DNA of 64,000 bases. Source: Candidatus Sumerlaea chitinivorans (GTDB taxonomy: Bacteria > Sumerlaeota > Sumerlaeia > Sumerlaeales > Sumerlaeaceae). Of the stretch, positions 16,851 to 25,293 are shown piece after piece. The stretch lies in NCBI GenBank assembly GCA_003290465.1, contig CP030759.1, positions 3,172,501 through 3,236,500 of the forward strand, written 5' to 3'. The notes below the pieces were generated by a model. That model was not told where the DNA came from. It did not search any database and saw only the letters and a list, made by a program, of their open reading frames with translations. The first letter of the stretch is position 1; each line of letters opens with the position of its first letter. The translations under genes were made by a program, and so were the position numbers.

Positions 16851-17969
16851 ATGGCTCACGCGTACACGCCCGGGCTCAAGGTTAGCGAGCGTACGGTGAT
16901 CCGCAAACGGCGCATGTTGCCGATTGCTGGCGAGGTACGAGTGCGACTCGGCGACCGTGTCCGCCCGCGCGACGTTGTGGCGCGCGCAGAGCTGCCGGGA
17001 AACGTCCAACTGGTGAACATTGCTCACCATCTTGGAATCGAGCCTTCGGACGTGCCGGCTAAAATGAAGGTTGAGGTGGGGGAGCGTGTTCGAAAAGGAC
17101 AAATCATCGCCGAAAATGTCGGCCTATTCGGGTGGTTCCGCTCTCACGTCGAAGCTCCGTGTGATGGGGAGATTGAAGCGTTGAGCAAGGTCACGGGGCA
17201 ACTTCTCATCCGTGAAAATCCCATTCCCTTGGAGTTGACCGCCTACGTTGGCGGCGAGGTGGTGGAGGTCATCGAAAACGAAGGTGTGGAAATCGCGACT
17301 GTTGGCGCCATGATTCAAGGGATCCTTGGCGTGGGTGGGGAAAAGCATGGCCGCATCGCGATTTGTGTCAAATCGCCGGACCAAGAGCTTCAACCCGAGG
17401 ATATTCCCTCAGATGCAGAGGGGTTGGTGTTGGTCGGTGGTGCAGTCGCAAGCTTGGCTGCCTATCGGCGCGCCTCCGAATGCGGAGCAACGGGTCTCGT
17501 GGTCGGCAGCTTCAGTGATCCTGATTTGGGAGAAATCCTCGGCTACGACCTTGGCATTGCGATTACGGGCGGAGAAAATCTCACCACAACCTTGATCATC
17601 ACGGAAGGTTTTGGTCGTCTGGCGATGGCGGAGCGCACATTCCAGCTTCTGCGGAAACTGGAAGGGAATGAAGCAAGCATCAACGGGGCCACGCAGATTC
17701 GTGCGGGGGTTATCCGCCCCGAGATTATCGTGTCCACAGAAGAATCTCCCGAAGATGTCAAGGAGATCGTCCAGACGGAGACGCGGGTGGGCACCCGCGT
17801 TCGCATTATTCGGGAACCTCATTTTGGGGAGATTGCGCGCATCAAGGCTTTGCCTCCCGATCCCGTTGTCATCGAATCGGGTGCCACCGTGCGCGTCATG
17901 GTGGTCGAATTGCCGAATGGAACCGAGCACGTGGTACCGCGAGCAAACGTGGAGCTAATCGAAGAATGA
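16851..17969 (+). CDS. Barrel-sandwich/KOW-like protein of the MutL operon
   Basis: A 372-residue soluble protein without a signal peptide. The N-terminal 130 residues read as two barrel-sandwich hybrid (biotinyl/lipoyl-like) units: RKRRMLPIAGEVRVRLGDRV and KVEVGERVRKGQIIAE with EAPCDGEIEAL. No lysine sits in a biotinylation context. The middle contains a Rossmann-like region (GLVLVGGAVASLAAYRRASE) and the C-terminal 60 residues look KOW-like (VMVVELPNGTEHVVP). ATG 16851 has GGAGGG 8 bases upstream; a GTG directly before it is also possible. It overlaps the next gene by ATGA (17966-17969), so translation is coupled. Possibly a soluble adaptor docking the MutL ATPase to the membrane proteins; this is inference from order. 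Confidence 0.68.
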   Translation: MAHAYTPGLKVSERTVIRKRRMLPIAGEVRVRLGDRVRPRDVVARAELPGNVQLVNIAHHLGIEPSDVPAKMKVEVGERVRKGQIIAENVGLFGWFRSHVEAPCDGEIEALSKVTGQLLIRENPIPLELTAYVGGEVVEVIENEGVEIATVGAMIQGILGVGGEKHGRIAICVKSPDQELQPEDIPSDAEGLVLVGGAVASLAAYRRASECGATGLVVGSFSDPDLGEILGYDLGIAITGGENLTTTLIITEGFGRLAMAERTFQLLRKLEGNEASINGATQIRAGVIRPEIIVSTEESPEDVKEIVQTETRVGTRVRIIREPHFGEIARIKALPPDPVVIESGATVRVMVVELPNGTEHVVPRANVELIEE

Positions 17970-19009
17970 CCCAGCCGAGCTTGATGCAACGATATCAGAC
18001 TGTTGGGGCTCTGAGCGCAGGTTGTTGGCGAAGGATCGCTCTGGGTGTGCTGGGTTGGATTCGGCTCCGTATTGCGCGCGGAGGGAAGCGTTACTTTAGC
18101 GCACACGGACTCACCGTATTATTATTAGTGATGAGCCTTTGTCCGTCGCTCAGCGAGGCAGCGCCCACGACCAATCGCCTGCTTCCTGCCACATGGGGCT
18201 ACCTTGATCTAACGAAGCTCCCGGTCCTCGTTGCGCTTGTTCTTTTTGGGGCCTTCTATTTCTACCTTGACCGCCGAATGCGCGCTGGCGCCCAGATCCA
18301 TCTCCGGCGACTGCCGGGCATTGATGCGATTGAAGAGGCGATTGGGCGCGCGACCGAGATGGGGCGCCCAGTCCTTTTCATTCCGGGAATCAACGATATT
18401 GATGACATCCAGACGCTGGCGGGCATCAACATCCTCTCGCACGTTGCTTATATTGCGGCTGAGTACGATACCCCGGTGATCGTTGCATGTCGTCGCTCGG
18501 TGGTGCTTACCATTTCTGAGGAGGTCGTGAAAGCCTCGTCGCTGGCAGCCGGCCGCCCGGAAAATTACATTCCAAACAACATGCGCTATCTGTCCGACGA
18601 CCAATTTGCGTTCACTGCGGGAGTCAATGGCATCATGTTGCGTGAGCGGCCGGCATCCTGCATTTATCAAGGATGTTTCTACAGCGAGTCGCTCATCCTC
18701 GCAGAAACGGGCTACGTCAGTGGGGCGATTCAGGTTGCAGGCACTGCGAATATCGCTCAGTTGCCATTCTTTGTCGCGGCGTGCGACTTCACCTTGATTG
18801 GCGAAGAGTTCTTTGCGGCGTCTGCCTACTTGTCGCGCGAGCCCACGATCGTGGCAAGTATTCGCGCCTCCGACCTCCTGAAAATGGTCATCCTACCGGT
18901 GATCTTGCTGGGAGTGGTGGGGGCGACGGTCGCGGCGACAGCTGGCGAGGCGACGTGGCTCGGAGCTTACAGCGTAAAATTCGTAGAGATCCTCAAGGAG
19001 TTGTTCTGA
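17966..19009 (+). CDS. DUF6754 membrane protein
   Basis: A 347-residue protein of the DUF6754 type, function unknown. It has an N-terminal hydrophobic segment (about 48-66), another at about 82-102 and one at about 308-330, enclosing a conserved soluble domain. The domain shows GRPVLFIPGINDIDDIQTLA, EYDTPVIVACRRSVVL, NMRYLSDDQFAFTAGVNGIM and CIYQGCFYSESLILAETGY, dense with conserved-looking Gly, Asp and Asn as in a ligand-binding or enzymatic site. It starts at the ATGA overlap with the previous gene and is followed after four bases by the next membrane gene. The family name rests on memory of similar sequences linked to MutL-like genes. Confidence 0.7.
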   Translation: MTQPSLMQRYQTVGALSAGCWRRIALGVLGWIRLRIARGGKRYFSAHGLTVLLLVMSLCPSLSEAAPTTNRLLPATWGYLDLTKLPVLVALVLFGAFYFYLDRRMRAGAQIHLRRLPGIDAIEEAIGRATEMGRPVLFIPGINDIDDIQTLAGINILSHVAYIAAEYDTPVIVACRRSVVLTISEEVVKASSLAAGRPENYIPNNMRYLSDDQFAFTAGVNGIMLRERPASCIYQGCFYSESLILAETGYVSGAIQVAGTANIAQLPFFVAACDFTLIGEEFFAASAYLSREPTIVASIRASDLLKMVILPVILLGVVGATVAATAGEATWLGAYSVKFVEILKELF

Positions 19010-19013
19010 CGCC

Positions 19014-19763
19014 ATGCGAACGCGTGTTCCAGTGTTCATCTCGGCCTTTGTCGGCGTCTTCATGATCTTGAAGTATTTTAGCACCGTGAAGGCGTTCACC
19101 GCGATTGCCGACGAGCTCGAGCAATGGGGCGTCGTCACGCTCTCGTTCTCGATCATCCTCGGCGTGCTGAACCTCATCAAGATCAACCTGAAAGCCGTTA
19201 TGGAGCGCAAAAAGGATTGGGGCTATAAACTGCTTCTGTTGGTGAGCATGTTCAGCATGATGATCGCCGGCGGGGTGAAGTGGTATCGCGACGAAGTTGC
19301 GGCACGCGCCTCCAAGGCGGTGGAAGCAGCCGTTGCTGCCGCTGCGGCAAACCCGACACCCGAAGCGCAACGCGCGGTCGAACTGGCCCGAGCTGCAGAG
19401 GCAGAGGCCTTAGCTGCGGCGAACCAAACAATGTTCCAGTTCTTTTTTGATAACTTCTACTTCCCACTGTCGGCGACCATCTTTGCGTTGCTGGCTTTTT
19501 ACGTGGCGAGCGCCGCATTCCGCGCATTTCGCGCAAAAAATGTGCATGCGACCCTGCTGCTGATCGCGGCGGTGATCGTCATGATCGGGCGTGTTCCCAT
19601 TGGTGGATATCTCTGGAAAGGATTTCCGTGGCTTCAGGAGTGGCTGATGACGTGGCCCAATACCGCAGGACAACGAGCGATCCAAATGGGAGCAGCCATC
19701 GGAATGATTGCCACGGGACTACGCGTCATTTTCGGGATTGAGAAACCTTACCTCAAGGGCTGA
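19014..19763 (+). CDS. Six-helix membrane protein with Ala-rich periplasmic or cytoplasmic helix
   Basis: A 249-residue membrane protein that I cannot assign to a family. Hydrophobic helices lie near residues 5-21, 39-57, 71-88, 150-169, 178-195 and 222-241. Between helices 3 and 4 is a 45-residue Ala/Glu-rich segment (94-138) that should form a long helix or coiled coil, apt for contact with another subunit. It begins four bases after the DUF6754 stop and its own stop (19761-19763) is four bases before the next start, consistent with stoichiometric production of one complex. Confidence 0.72.
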   Translation: MRTRVPVFISAFVGVFMILKYFSTVKAFTAIADELEQWGVVTLSFSIILGVLNLIKINLKAVMERKKDWGYKLLLLVSMFSMMIAGGVKWYRDEVAARASKAVEAAVAAAAANPTPEAQRAVELARAAEAEALAAANQTMFQFFFDNFYFPLSATIFALLAFYVASAAFRAFRAKNVHATLLLIAAVIVMIGRVPIGGYLWKGFPWLQEWLMTWPNTAGQRAIQMGAAIGMIATGLRVIFGIEKPYLKG

Positions 19764-19767
19764 GACC

Positions 19768-20655
19768 ATGGCAAAACCTGAGAGCCAGAGCCAACGAATC
19801 GAGTCCCTCCTCCGGGGTTTCGTGGGGCTGGATCGTCGTTGGATTTTTCTCACCTTAGGTTCGCTTGTATTACTCTTTTTGATCCTTCCCATCTCGATGC
19901 CAATCACCGTTTCCGAACAAGCGGCCTCGATGCATCGTGCCCTAAGCTCGCTAAAGCCGGGCTCGCGAGTTCACCTCTCGATTGATTACGGTCCGGGAAG
20001 CGAGGCCGAGTTGTGGCCGCAACACATCGCCATCCTTCGCCAGCTGCTTGAGCAGGACTGCAAAGTGATCTGCTCGAGCTTGTGGACCGACGGTCCACCT
20101 ATGATCGAGAAAGCGTTTCGGGTTGTGGTGGGCGAACTGGAGGAAAAAGGCATCAAGAAGGTGCGTGGGGTGGACTACGTAAACCTCGGTTTCAAAGCCG
20201 GCGACCGGGTCGCGATCGCAAAAATTGGTAGCTCGTTCAAAGAAACATTCCCCACGGATTATCAGGGCAACCGGACTGCCGAGCTTCCCATCATGCAAGG
20301 TTGGGACACCTACAAGGACATTGACATGCTGATCACGATCGCAGTCGGGGATCCGGGGGCTGTCGAATACATTCAGCAGGCGCAAAGTCGCTACAATGTT
20401 CCGATGGTTGCCGGCGTCACCGCCGTCATTTCGCCACAACTATATCCCTACTATCAGTCGCGGAACTTACTTGGTTTTTTGGGTGGGCTCGCGGGCGCGG
20501 CGGAGTACGAGAAACTTGTGGGGCGTCCGGGCTACGCCACGCGCGGCATGGTGATCCAAAGCGCTGTGCACATCCTGATCGTCGTGCTGGTCCTGCTTGG
20601 GAACCTTGCCCAGTTCCTGCTTTGGCGGATGGAACGCAAGAAGGAGGGCGTGTAG
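19768..20655 (+). CDS. Membrane-anchored protein with large extracytoplasmic domain
   Basis: A 295-residue protein with one membrane helix near each end (about 25-46 and 263-286) and a soluble domain of about 215 residues between them. The domain has an alpha/beta look: LSIDYGPGSEAELWPQHIAI, DCKVICSSLWTDGPPMIEKAF, KAGDRVAIAKIGSSF, DIDMLITIAVGDPGAVEYI and VPMVAGVTAVISPQLYPYY. It suggests a substrate-binding or receptor-like fold, but no family is recognised. The start at 19768 has AAGGG upstream and lies four bases after the previous stop; an open extension into the preceding gene is not needed. Fifth gene of the MutL operon. Confidence 0.72.
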   Translation: MAKPESQSQRIESLLRGFVGLDRRWIFLTLGSLVLLFLILPISMPITVSEQAASMHRALSSLKPGSRVHLSIDYGPGSEAELWPQHIAILRQLLEQDCKVICSSLWTDGPPMIEKAFRVVVGELEEKGIKKVRGVDYVNLGFKAGDRVAIAKIGSSFKETFPTDYQGNRTAELPIMQGWDTYKDIDMLITIAVGDPGAVEYIQQAQSRYNVPMVAGVTAVISPQLYPYYQSRNLLGFLGGLAGAAEYEKLVGRPGYATRGMVIQSAVHILIVVLVLLGNLAQFLLWRMERKKEGV

Positions 20656-20658
20656 GCT

Positions 20659-21465
20659 GTGGATAGCTTCTGGCAAATCATGGATGTGGTCGGCGTGTGG
20701 CTGGTCTGCTTCTTCACGCTGGCGGTGTTCAGCTTCCTCTATCGCGACAACCCAATTTATAAGGCAGTGGAGCACATCTACGTGGGGATCGCGGCGGGGT
20801 ATTACTTTTATCAAGCCTTCCGCGGCACGATCTATCCGAATTTTGTTCTCCATGTTGTGCGTGGAATGGACGAGATCGCAAAAGGGAATGCAGCGGCGTG
20901 GGCGACCCAATGGCGATGGGGGGCAGCCGTACTCGGCATCCTTTTGTTGTCGCGCCTGATTCCGTCCTGGAGCTGGCTCAGCCGCTGGCCCATGGCGCTC
21001 GTTGTGGGGGCGTTTGCAGCACTCAATCTTACAGGGTTTGCGAAAGCCAACCTTGTGGATCAAATCGGCGGAACCATGTTGCCTTTAGCCGGGCGCTTGG
21101 CTAACGGCAGCGTTCTCCCGTGGCTACCTCAGGCGCAGGCCAGCGCACCAAGTGCGTTCAATCACTTTGTCCTCATCGTAGGTGTGGTGTCGGTTCTCAC
21201 CTATTTCTTTTTTTCCACATCCCGGCGGGGGATTGTGGGGCGCCTCGGTACCCTTGGGATCTGGTTTGTCATGGTCACGTTTGGTGCGACCTACGGCAGC
21301 ATTGTGCTCGCACGAATATCGCTGCTCATTGGGCGCGCTACCAACGTTATGGACTACAATCTGCCGAAATATGGTTATCCTGCCTACGTGTGCGCTATCC
21401 TCGTGGTGGGTGGATTGCTGATCTGGCGCTGGAAGTTCTTCCGACCTGAGGAAGAAGAGCGCTAA
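20659..21465 (+). CDS. Polytopic membrane protein, last gene of MutL operon
   Basis: A 268-residue protein with about six to seven hydrophobic helices spread over its whole length and no recognised family. Conserved-looking features are FLYRDNPIYKAVEHIYVGIA in the first loop and a C-terminal RFxRPEEEER-like charged tail. It starts with GTG four bases after the previous stop, and GGAGG lies 12 bases upstream. It closes the six-gene cluster; a 128-base non-coding gap follows, without a clear terminator. The first-loop motif resembles proteins that sit near DUF6754 genes, but I cannot name it. Confidence 0.7.
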   Translation: MDSFWQIMDVVGVWLVCFFTLAVFSFLYRDNPIYKAVEHIYVGIAAGYYFYQAFRGTIYPNFVLHVVRGMDEIAKGNAAAWATQWRWGAAVLGILLLSRLIPSWSWLSRWPMALVVGAFAALNLTGFAKANLVDQIGGTMLPLAGRLANGSVLPWLPQAQASAPSAFNHFVLIVGVVSVLTYFFFSTSRRGIVGRLGTLGIWFVMVTFGATYGSIVLARISLLIGRATNVMDYNLPKYGYPAYVCAILVVGGLLIWRWKFFRPEEEER

Positions 21466-21593
21466 GGCTGCTTGAGTCGTGCCATGCGGAGAGGTGATTT
21501 CCGCCCAAGCTCGTGACCGAATGCCTTTGCGTGGTTTAGCTATGAGTTTAGAAGTGTTGAATTCGCGCTCATGAAAGAGGGAGAAGTTCGAGA

Positions 21594-22628
21594 ATGCGCG
21601 TAGTTGTTGTCGAAAGATTTGGTCCACCTGAAGTAATGACCTTGCGCGAGATGCCTGATCCGCAGCCACGCGCGGGCGAGGTCCGCGTCCGGCTCACAAG
21701 CATTGGAGTCAACCATGCGGACCTGATGGCGCGTCGTGGCGAATATCGGCTTTATTCGGGCGAACCACCTTTCATCCCCGGCTTAGAAGGAGGCGGCATC
21801 ATTGATGCGGTAGGTGATGGCGTGTCGGCCGAGCGACTGGGTCAGCGCGTTATCCTGAGTGCTGAGGCTCCCCGTCGCCCCGGTGCTCCAAATCCCGTGG
21901 AAGGCACTTACCGTACCCATTATGTCGTGCCTGCCGAGCAGGCGTTGCTAGCTCCCGACAATCTTCCGGATGATGCTTTGGGTACCGTTTGGCTGTCGCA
22001 CCTCACGGCGTGGGGATGCTTGGTCTGGAAGCAAGGCATCAAGGAGGGGGACGTTGTGGCGATCCCCGCGGCCACAAGTAGCGTCGGGCTTGCCGCTGCA
22101 CAGGTGGCACGTGCTTGCGGCGCCGTGGCAATTGGCTTGACCCGCACCGAACGAAAGGCGGAGGAGCTAAAGGCTCTTCAGCCCCTCGAGTTCGATCACG
22201 TCGTGGTGACTCACAACCCGGACGGAAGCATGCGGCCGTGGGCGCGTGAGCTCAAGCGCCTGACCGATGGCCGTGGTGTAGATGTGTTTTTCGATCCCGT
22301 CGCAAACGGACCCTACCTTGACTCAGAGATTCAGGCGTTGGCCCAGCGTGGCACGATTTGGATCTACGGCCTATTAGGAAAACCCGGCGTTGTAGATCTC
22401 ACACCTCTCATTCGCAAGCAGGCAAGCATTCGAGGTTGGGTGCTGGGGGAGTTACTTACCGCAGATCCCGCCGAGCGACTCGAAATGCAGCGAGAGGTTC
22501 TGCGCCAATTTGAAGCGGGTGTCTACCGGCAGCGGATTGCTGCGCGGTTTGCCTTGGAAGAGGTCCGCCAAGCGCATGAGACGATGGAACGTGCTGAGCA
22601 TATTGGCAAAATCGTCCTTATTCCGTGA
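21594..22628 (+). CDS. Zinc-free MDR-type quinone/alcohol oxidoreductase
   Basis: A 344-residue medium-chain dehydrogenase/reductase. The N-terminal GroES-like domain has the family core VRVRLTSIGVNHADLMARRG and FIPGLEGGGIIDAVGDGV. The Rossmann domain has VAIPAATSSVGLAAAQVARACGA for NAD(P)H binding, followed by DGRGVDVFFDPVANGPYL. The catalytic-zinc cysteine/histidine pattern of true alcohol dehydrogenases is absent, which fits the quinone oxidoreductase subgroup. The substrate is unknown. GGGAGAAG is placed upstream of the ATG. It stands alone after the MutL operon and converges with the glycosyltransferase gene. Confidence 0.85.
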   Translation: MRVVVVERFGPPEVMTLREMPDPQPRAGEVRVRLTSIGVNHADLMARRGEYRLYSGEPPFIPGLEGGGIIDAVGDGVSAERLGQRVILSAEAPRRPGAPNPVEGTYRTHYVVPAEQALLAPDNLPDDALGTVWLSHLTAWGCLVWKQGIKEGDVVAIPAATSSVGLAAAQVARACGAVAIGLTRTERKAEELKALQPLEFDHVVVTHNPDGSMRPWARELKRLTDGRGVDVFFDPVANGPYLDSEIQALAQRGTIWIYGLLGKPGVVDLTPLIRKQASIRGWVLGELLTADPAERLEMQREVLRQFEAGVYRQRIAARFALEEVRQAHETMERAEHIGKIVLIP

Positions 22629-22687
22629 GCACGTTTATTGCGGTTTGGAGGCGCTGCTGGGAGGGGAAGGTTTGCGCCACCCTTCTT

Positions 22688-23398
22688 TCAGCGACCAAAA
22701 CGCAACAGCCACGGCCGAATAATCGCCTCGCCGATGACGCCCTTGCTCATCTTCGACTGGCCTTCGCGCCGCTCGCTATAGACGATCGGTACCTCCGTGA
22801 TCCGCATGCCTCGCTGGTAGGCGCGGTAGAGGACTTCGACGAGGAAAGAATAGCCTTTCGAGTTAACCCGACTCGCGAGGATCGCTTCGACTGCAGGCCG
22901 TCGGTAGGCGCGGTAGCCACTTGTTGCGTCCTCCACAGCCATGCCGAGAATCGTGCGAACATAGCGGTTCGCAAATAGGCTCAACAGCAGGCGCGAGACA
23001 TGCCAATTCAGCACCCGCACGCCGCCATAGTAGCGCGACCCGATGGCAACATCGGCGTCTTTCAAACCTGCCAGCAAACGCGGGATCTCTGCTGGATCAT
23101 GCGAAAAGTCGGCATCGAGGGTGACGATAGCGTCTGCTCCAAGCTCGAGGGCGCGGCGAAACCCGTCCAGCACGGCGCTCCCATAGCCAAGCTTGCCGCT
23201 GCGGATCACGGGCGCGAGTTTAGGGTACTTCTGCTGGAGGGACTTTAGTAGTTCTGGGGTTCCATCCGGAGAATTGTCGTCCACCACTACAATCCACGCG
23301 TCAGGGACAATCTCGGCCAGACGCGGGATCAACGCGCTCAAGTTCGCCGCCTCGTTATAAGTTGCGAGCACGATGGCTGTTTGCATAGTTTCGTTCAT
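22688..23398 (-). CDS. Dpm1-type polyprenyl-phosphate glycosyltransferase (GT2)
   Basis: A 236-residue GT-A fold family 2 glycosyltransferase resembling dolichol/undecaprenyl-phosphate mannosyl- or glucosyltransferases. It has ATYNEAANL at the start, the VVDDNSPDGT nucleotide site, LDADFSHDP with the DxD metal ligand, SRYYGG, and a C-terminal EVPIVYSERREGQSKMS segment. The length and absence of a C-terminal membrane domain match the short bacterial form. It would make the lipid-linked sugar donor for GT-C enzymes such as those at 5333 and 46845 (inference). Methionines 1 and 5 are both possible starts; neither has a clear Shine-Dalgarno sequence. Confidence 0.88.
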   Translation of the reverse strand: MNETMQTAIVLATYNEAANLSALIPRLAEIVPDAWIVVVDDNSPDGTPELLKSLQQKYPKLAPVIRSGKLGYGSAVLDGFRRALELGADAIVTLDADFSHDPAEIPRLLAGLKDADVAIGSRYYGGVRVLNWHVSRLLLSLFANRYVRTILGMAVEDATSGYRAYRRPAVEAILASRVNSKGYSFLVEVLYRAYQRGMRITEVPIVYSERREGQSKMSKGVIGEAIIRPWLLRFGR

Positions 23399-23599
23399 TT
23401 TGTATTTCGTCTGAGTGGCCAGAGTCCTAAGAGGTTATCGCGTCTTCAAGCATAGAATTCGTGGGTTTCCCGCAACGTGGTGCGGTGAGCGTTTCGCGTT
23501 GCGGTTCTTGCTGATGCGATTTCATTTTCAAAACAGTTCGACAAGCGGAACCTAAAGTATCAAATCAGATCATGCATGATGCGAAGAAGAGGTGATTCG

Positions 23600-23917
23600 A
23601 TGTACATTGTGCAAGTCTTTGTTCATGTGAAGCCTGAGTATGTGGAGGCATTCAAGGCCGCCACAATTGAAAACGCGTCAAACAGCCTGAAAGAGCCCGG
23701 CGTTGCGCGGTTCGATGTCATCCAGCAACTCGAGGATCCCACGCGTTTTGTTCTCGTGGAGGTGTACCGCGATGAATCAGCGGCTGCTTCTCACAAGGAG
23801 ACTGCACACTACTTGAAGTGGCGGGATGAAGTGGCGCCCATGATGGCAGAGCCACGCTCCAGCGTGAAGTACGTGAACGTTTTCCCGGACGAGGGAGGTT
23901 GGGCCGTTGCTCGCTGA
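23600..23917 (+). CDS. ABM-domain (antibiotic biosynthesis monooxygenase-like) protein
   Basis: A 105-residue dimeric alpha/beta barrel protein. It has [20 protein letters not shown], the central [20 protein letters not shown] and [16 protein letters not shown] typical of the LsrG/YgiN type. Such proteins act as cofactor-free oxygenases, isomerases or degraders of small metabolites. The ATG at 23600 has GAAGAGGTG upstream and is preferred to one 24 bases earlier. Its stop overlaps the start of the iron-type alcohol dehydrogenase by 11 bases, so the two are translationally coupled and probably act on the same aldehyde- or hydroxyketone-like metabolite. Confidence 0.85.
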   Translation: MYIVQVFVHVKPEYVEAFKAATIENASNSLKEPGVARFDVIQQLEDPTRFVLVEVYRDESAAASHKETAHYLKWRDEVAPMMAEPRSSVKYVNVFPDEGGWAVAR

Positions 23918-25061
23918 GTGGGTCACGCCCGATCGAATCCTCTTTGGCCCCGGGGCTGCCCGACAAGTGCCCGAGATTGTCGTTGGGCTGGCGAGCCGGG
24001 TTATGGTCGTGTGTGGCAGTAACCCCCAGCGTCACGAGTGGCTTCTAACCGCATTGGCAGCGCGCGGGATCGCAACCATGGTCTATTCTGTGGTGGGCGA
24101 ACCCAGTGTTGCCGTGGCGGAAGAAGCGCTGCAGCGAGCGCGTGAGTACGTCGCCACAGCGGTCATTGGGATTGGTGGGGGGAGTGCCCTCGACGTCGCG
24201 AAGGCGGTCGCTGGTTTGCTTGTGAACGACGGTGAACTCGTGGATTATCTTGAAGTGGTCGGGAAGGGGCGGCCTTTGGCGAAGCGCGCTGCCCCAATGA
24301 TTGCGATCCCAACGACGGCTGGCACCGGTTCGGAAGCCACCCGCAACGCAGTCCTCGAAGTGCCCGAGAAAGGCGTGAAGGTCAGCATGCGGAGCCCGCT
24401 CCTTGTGCCCACGTGGGCAGTCGTTGACCCCGAACTTACACTGGATTTGCCTCCGGGCCCGACCGCAACGAGTGGTTTCGATGCCTTAGCGCAACTCTTG
24501 GAAAGTTTTGTATCCGTGAAGGCGAACGCATTCACGGATGCCCTCTGCCGGGAGGCGTTGCCGCGTGTGGGACGCTCGCTGCGGACCGCGTGCTTGAGCG
24601 GACGCGATCTCAGCGCGCGCAGCGATATGGCGTTGGGCGCGCTTTTCAGCGGTATGGCACTCGCCAACGCTGGCCTTGGGGCTGTTCACGGTTTGGCCGG
24701 ACCTCTGGGTGGGATGCTCCATGCTCCCCATGGGGCGCTGTGCGCTGCATTGCTCGCGCCCGTTGTCGAAGTAAACGTGCGTGCTCTGCGCTCGCGTGCT
24801 CCGGATTCACCTGCGCTTGCGCGCTATGAGGAAGCGGCTCGGCTGGTCACTGGAAAACCTCAGGCAACTGTAGCCGACCTCTTGGCGTGGATCCAAACAT
24901 TGGCCGCCGAGGTAGGAATCCCGCGCCTAAGTCAGTTGGGTTTACGGAAAAGCCACTATGATCAGGCGGTCGAGCGCTCCCAAGCCGCAAGCAGCATGAA
25001 GGGAAATCCCATCGTCCTCCTTGATGAAGAAATTGTAGAGATCCTCGATCTTGCCGGTTGA
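23907..25061 (+). CDS. Iron-containing (group III) alcohol dehydrogenase
   Basis: A 384-residue dehydrogenase with the NAD-binding [16 protein letters not shown] and the family-typical [16 protein letters not shown]. The metal region has [13 protein letters not shown] with the aspartate, then the [21 protein letters not shown] segment with three histidines. Substrate could be a small diol, aldehyde or lactaldehyde-like compound. It starts with TTG at 23907, inside the ABM gene; GGGAGG lies 8 bases upstream. The ABM plus Fe-ADH pairing suggests a short detoxification or catabolic unit; it is followed by about 230 bases without a visible gene. Confidence 0.9.
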   Translation: MLAEWVTPDRILFGPGAARQVPEIVVGLASRVMVVCGSNPQRHEWLLTALAARGIATMVYSVVGEPSVAVAEEALQRAREYVATAVIGIGGGSALDVAKAVAGLLVNDGELVDYLEVVGKGRPLAKRAAPMIAIPTTAGTGSEATRNAVLEVPEKGVKVSMRSPLLVPTWAVVDPELTLDLPPGPTATSGFDALAQLLESFVSVKANAFTDALCREALPRVGRSLRTACLSGRDLSARSDMALGALFSGMALANAGLGAVHGLAGPLGGMLHAPHGALCAALLAPVVEVNVRALRSRAPDSPALARYEEAARLVTGKPQATVADLLAWIQTLAAEVGIPRLSQLGLRKSHYDQAVERSQAASSMKGNPIVLLDEEIVEILDLAG

Positions 25062-25293
25062 GGCGTTGCTTGAAAACGCCGAGCTATGGAAGCGTTGGCC
25101 TCCAACAATGTCGCTCGAGCAGCGGCAAGTGGCTCGTTTTGCACGCGTTACCTAAGAGCAAAGCTGTTGGCTAAAGGAGCGTAAGGCGCCACGAATCCGA
25201 GAAAGGAACTTGTGCCTGCGGGCAAACTATCTTGGAAAAGAATCCGTTCGTATCCCAGCCCGGAAAAAGCGTCGCTCAGAGTCCGCTTTCCCT

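Noticed and set aside
16422-17102. Antisense open frame (226 codons) across the MutL/KOW-like gene junction
   Set aside because: No recognisable motif and antisense to two supported genes of one operon.
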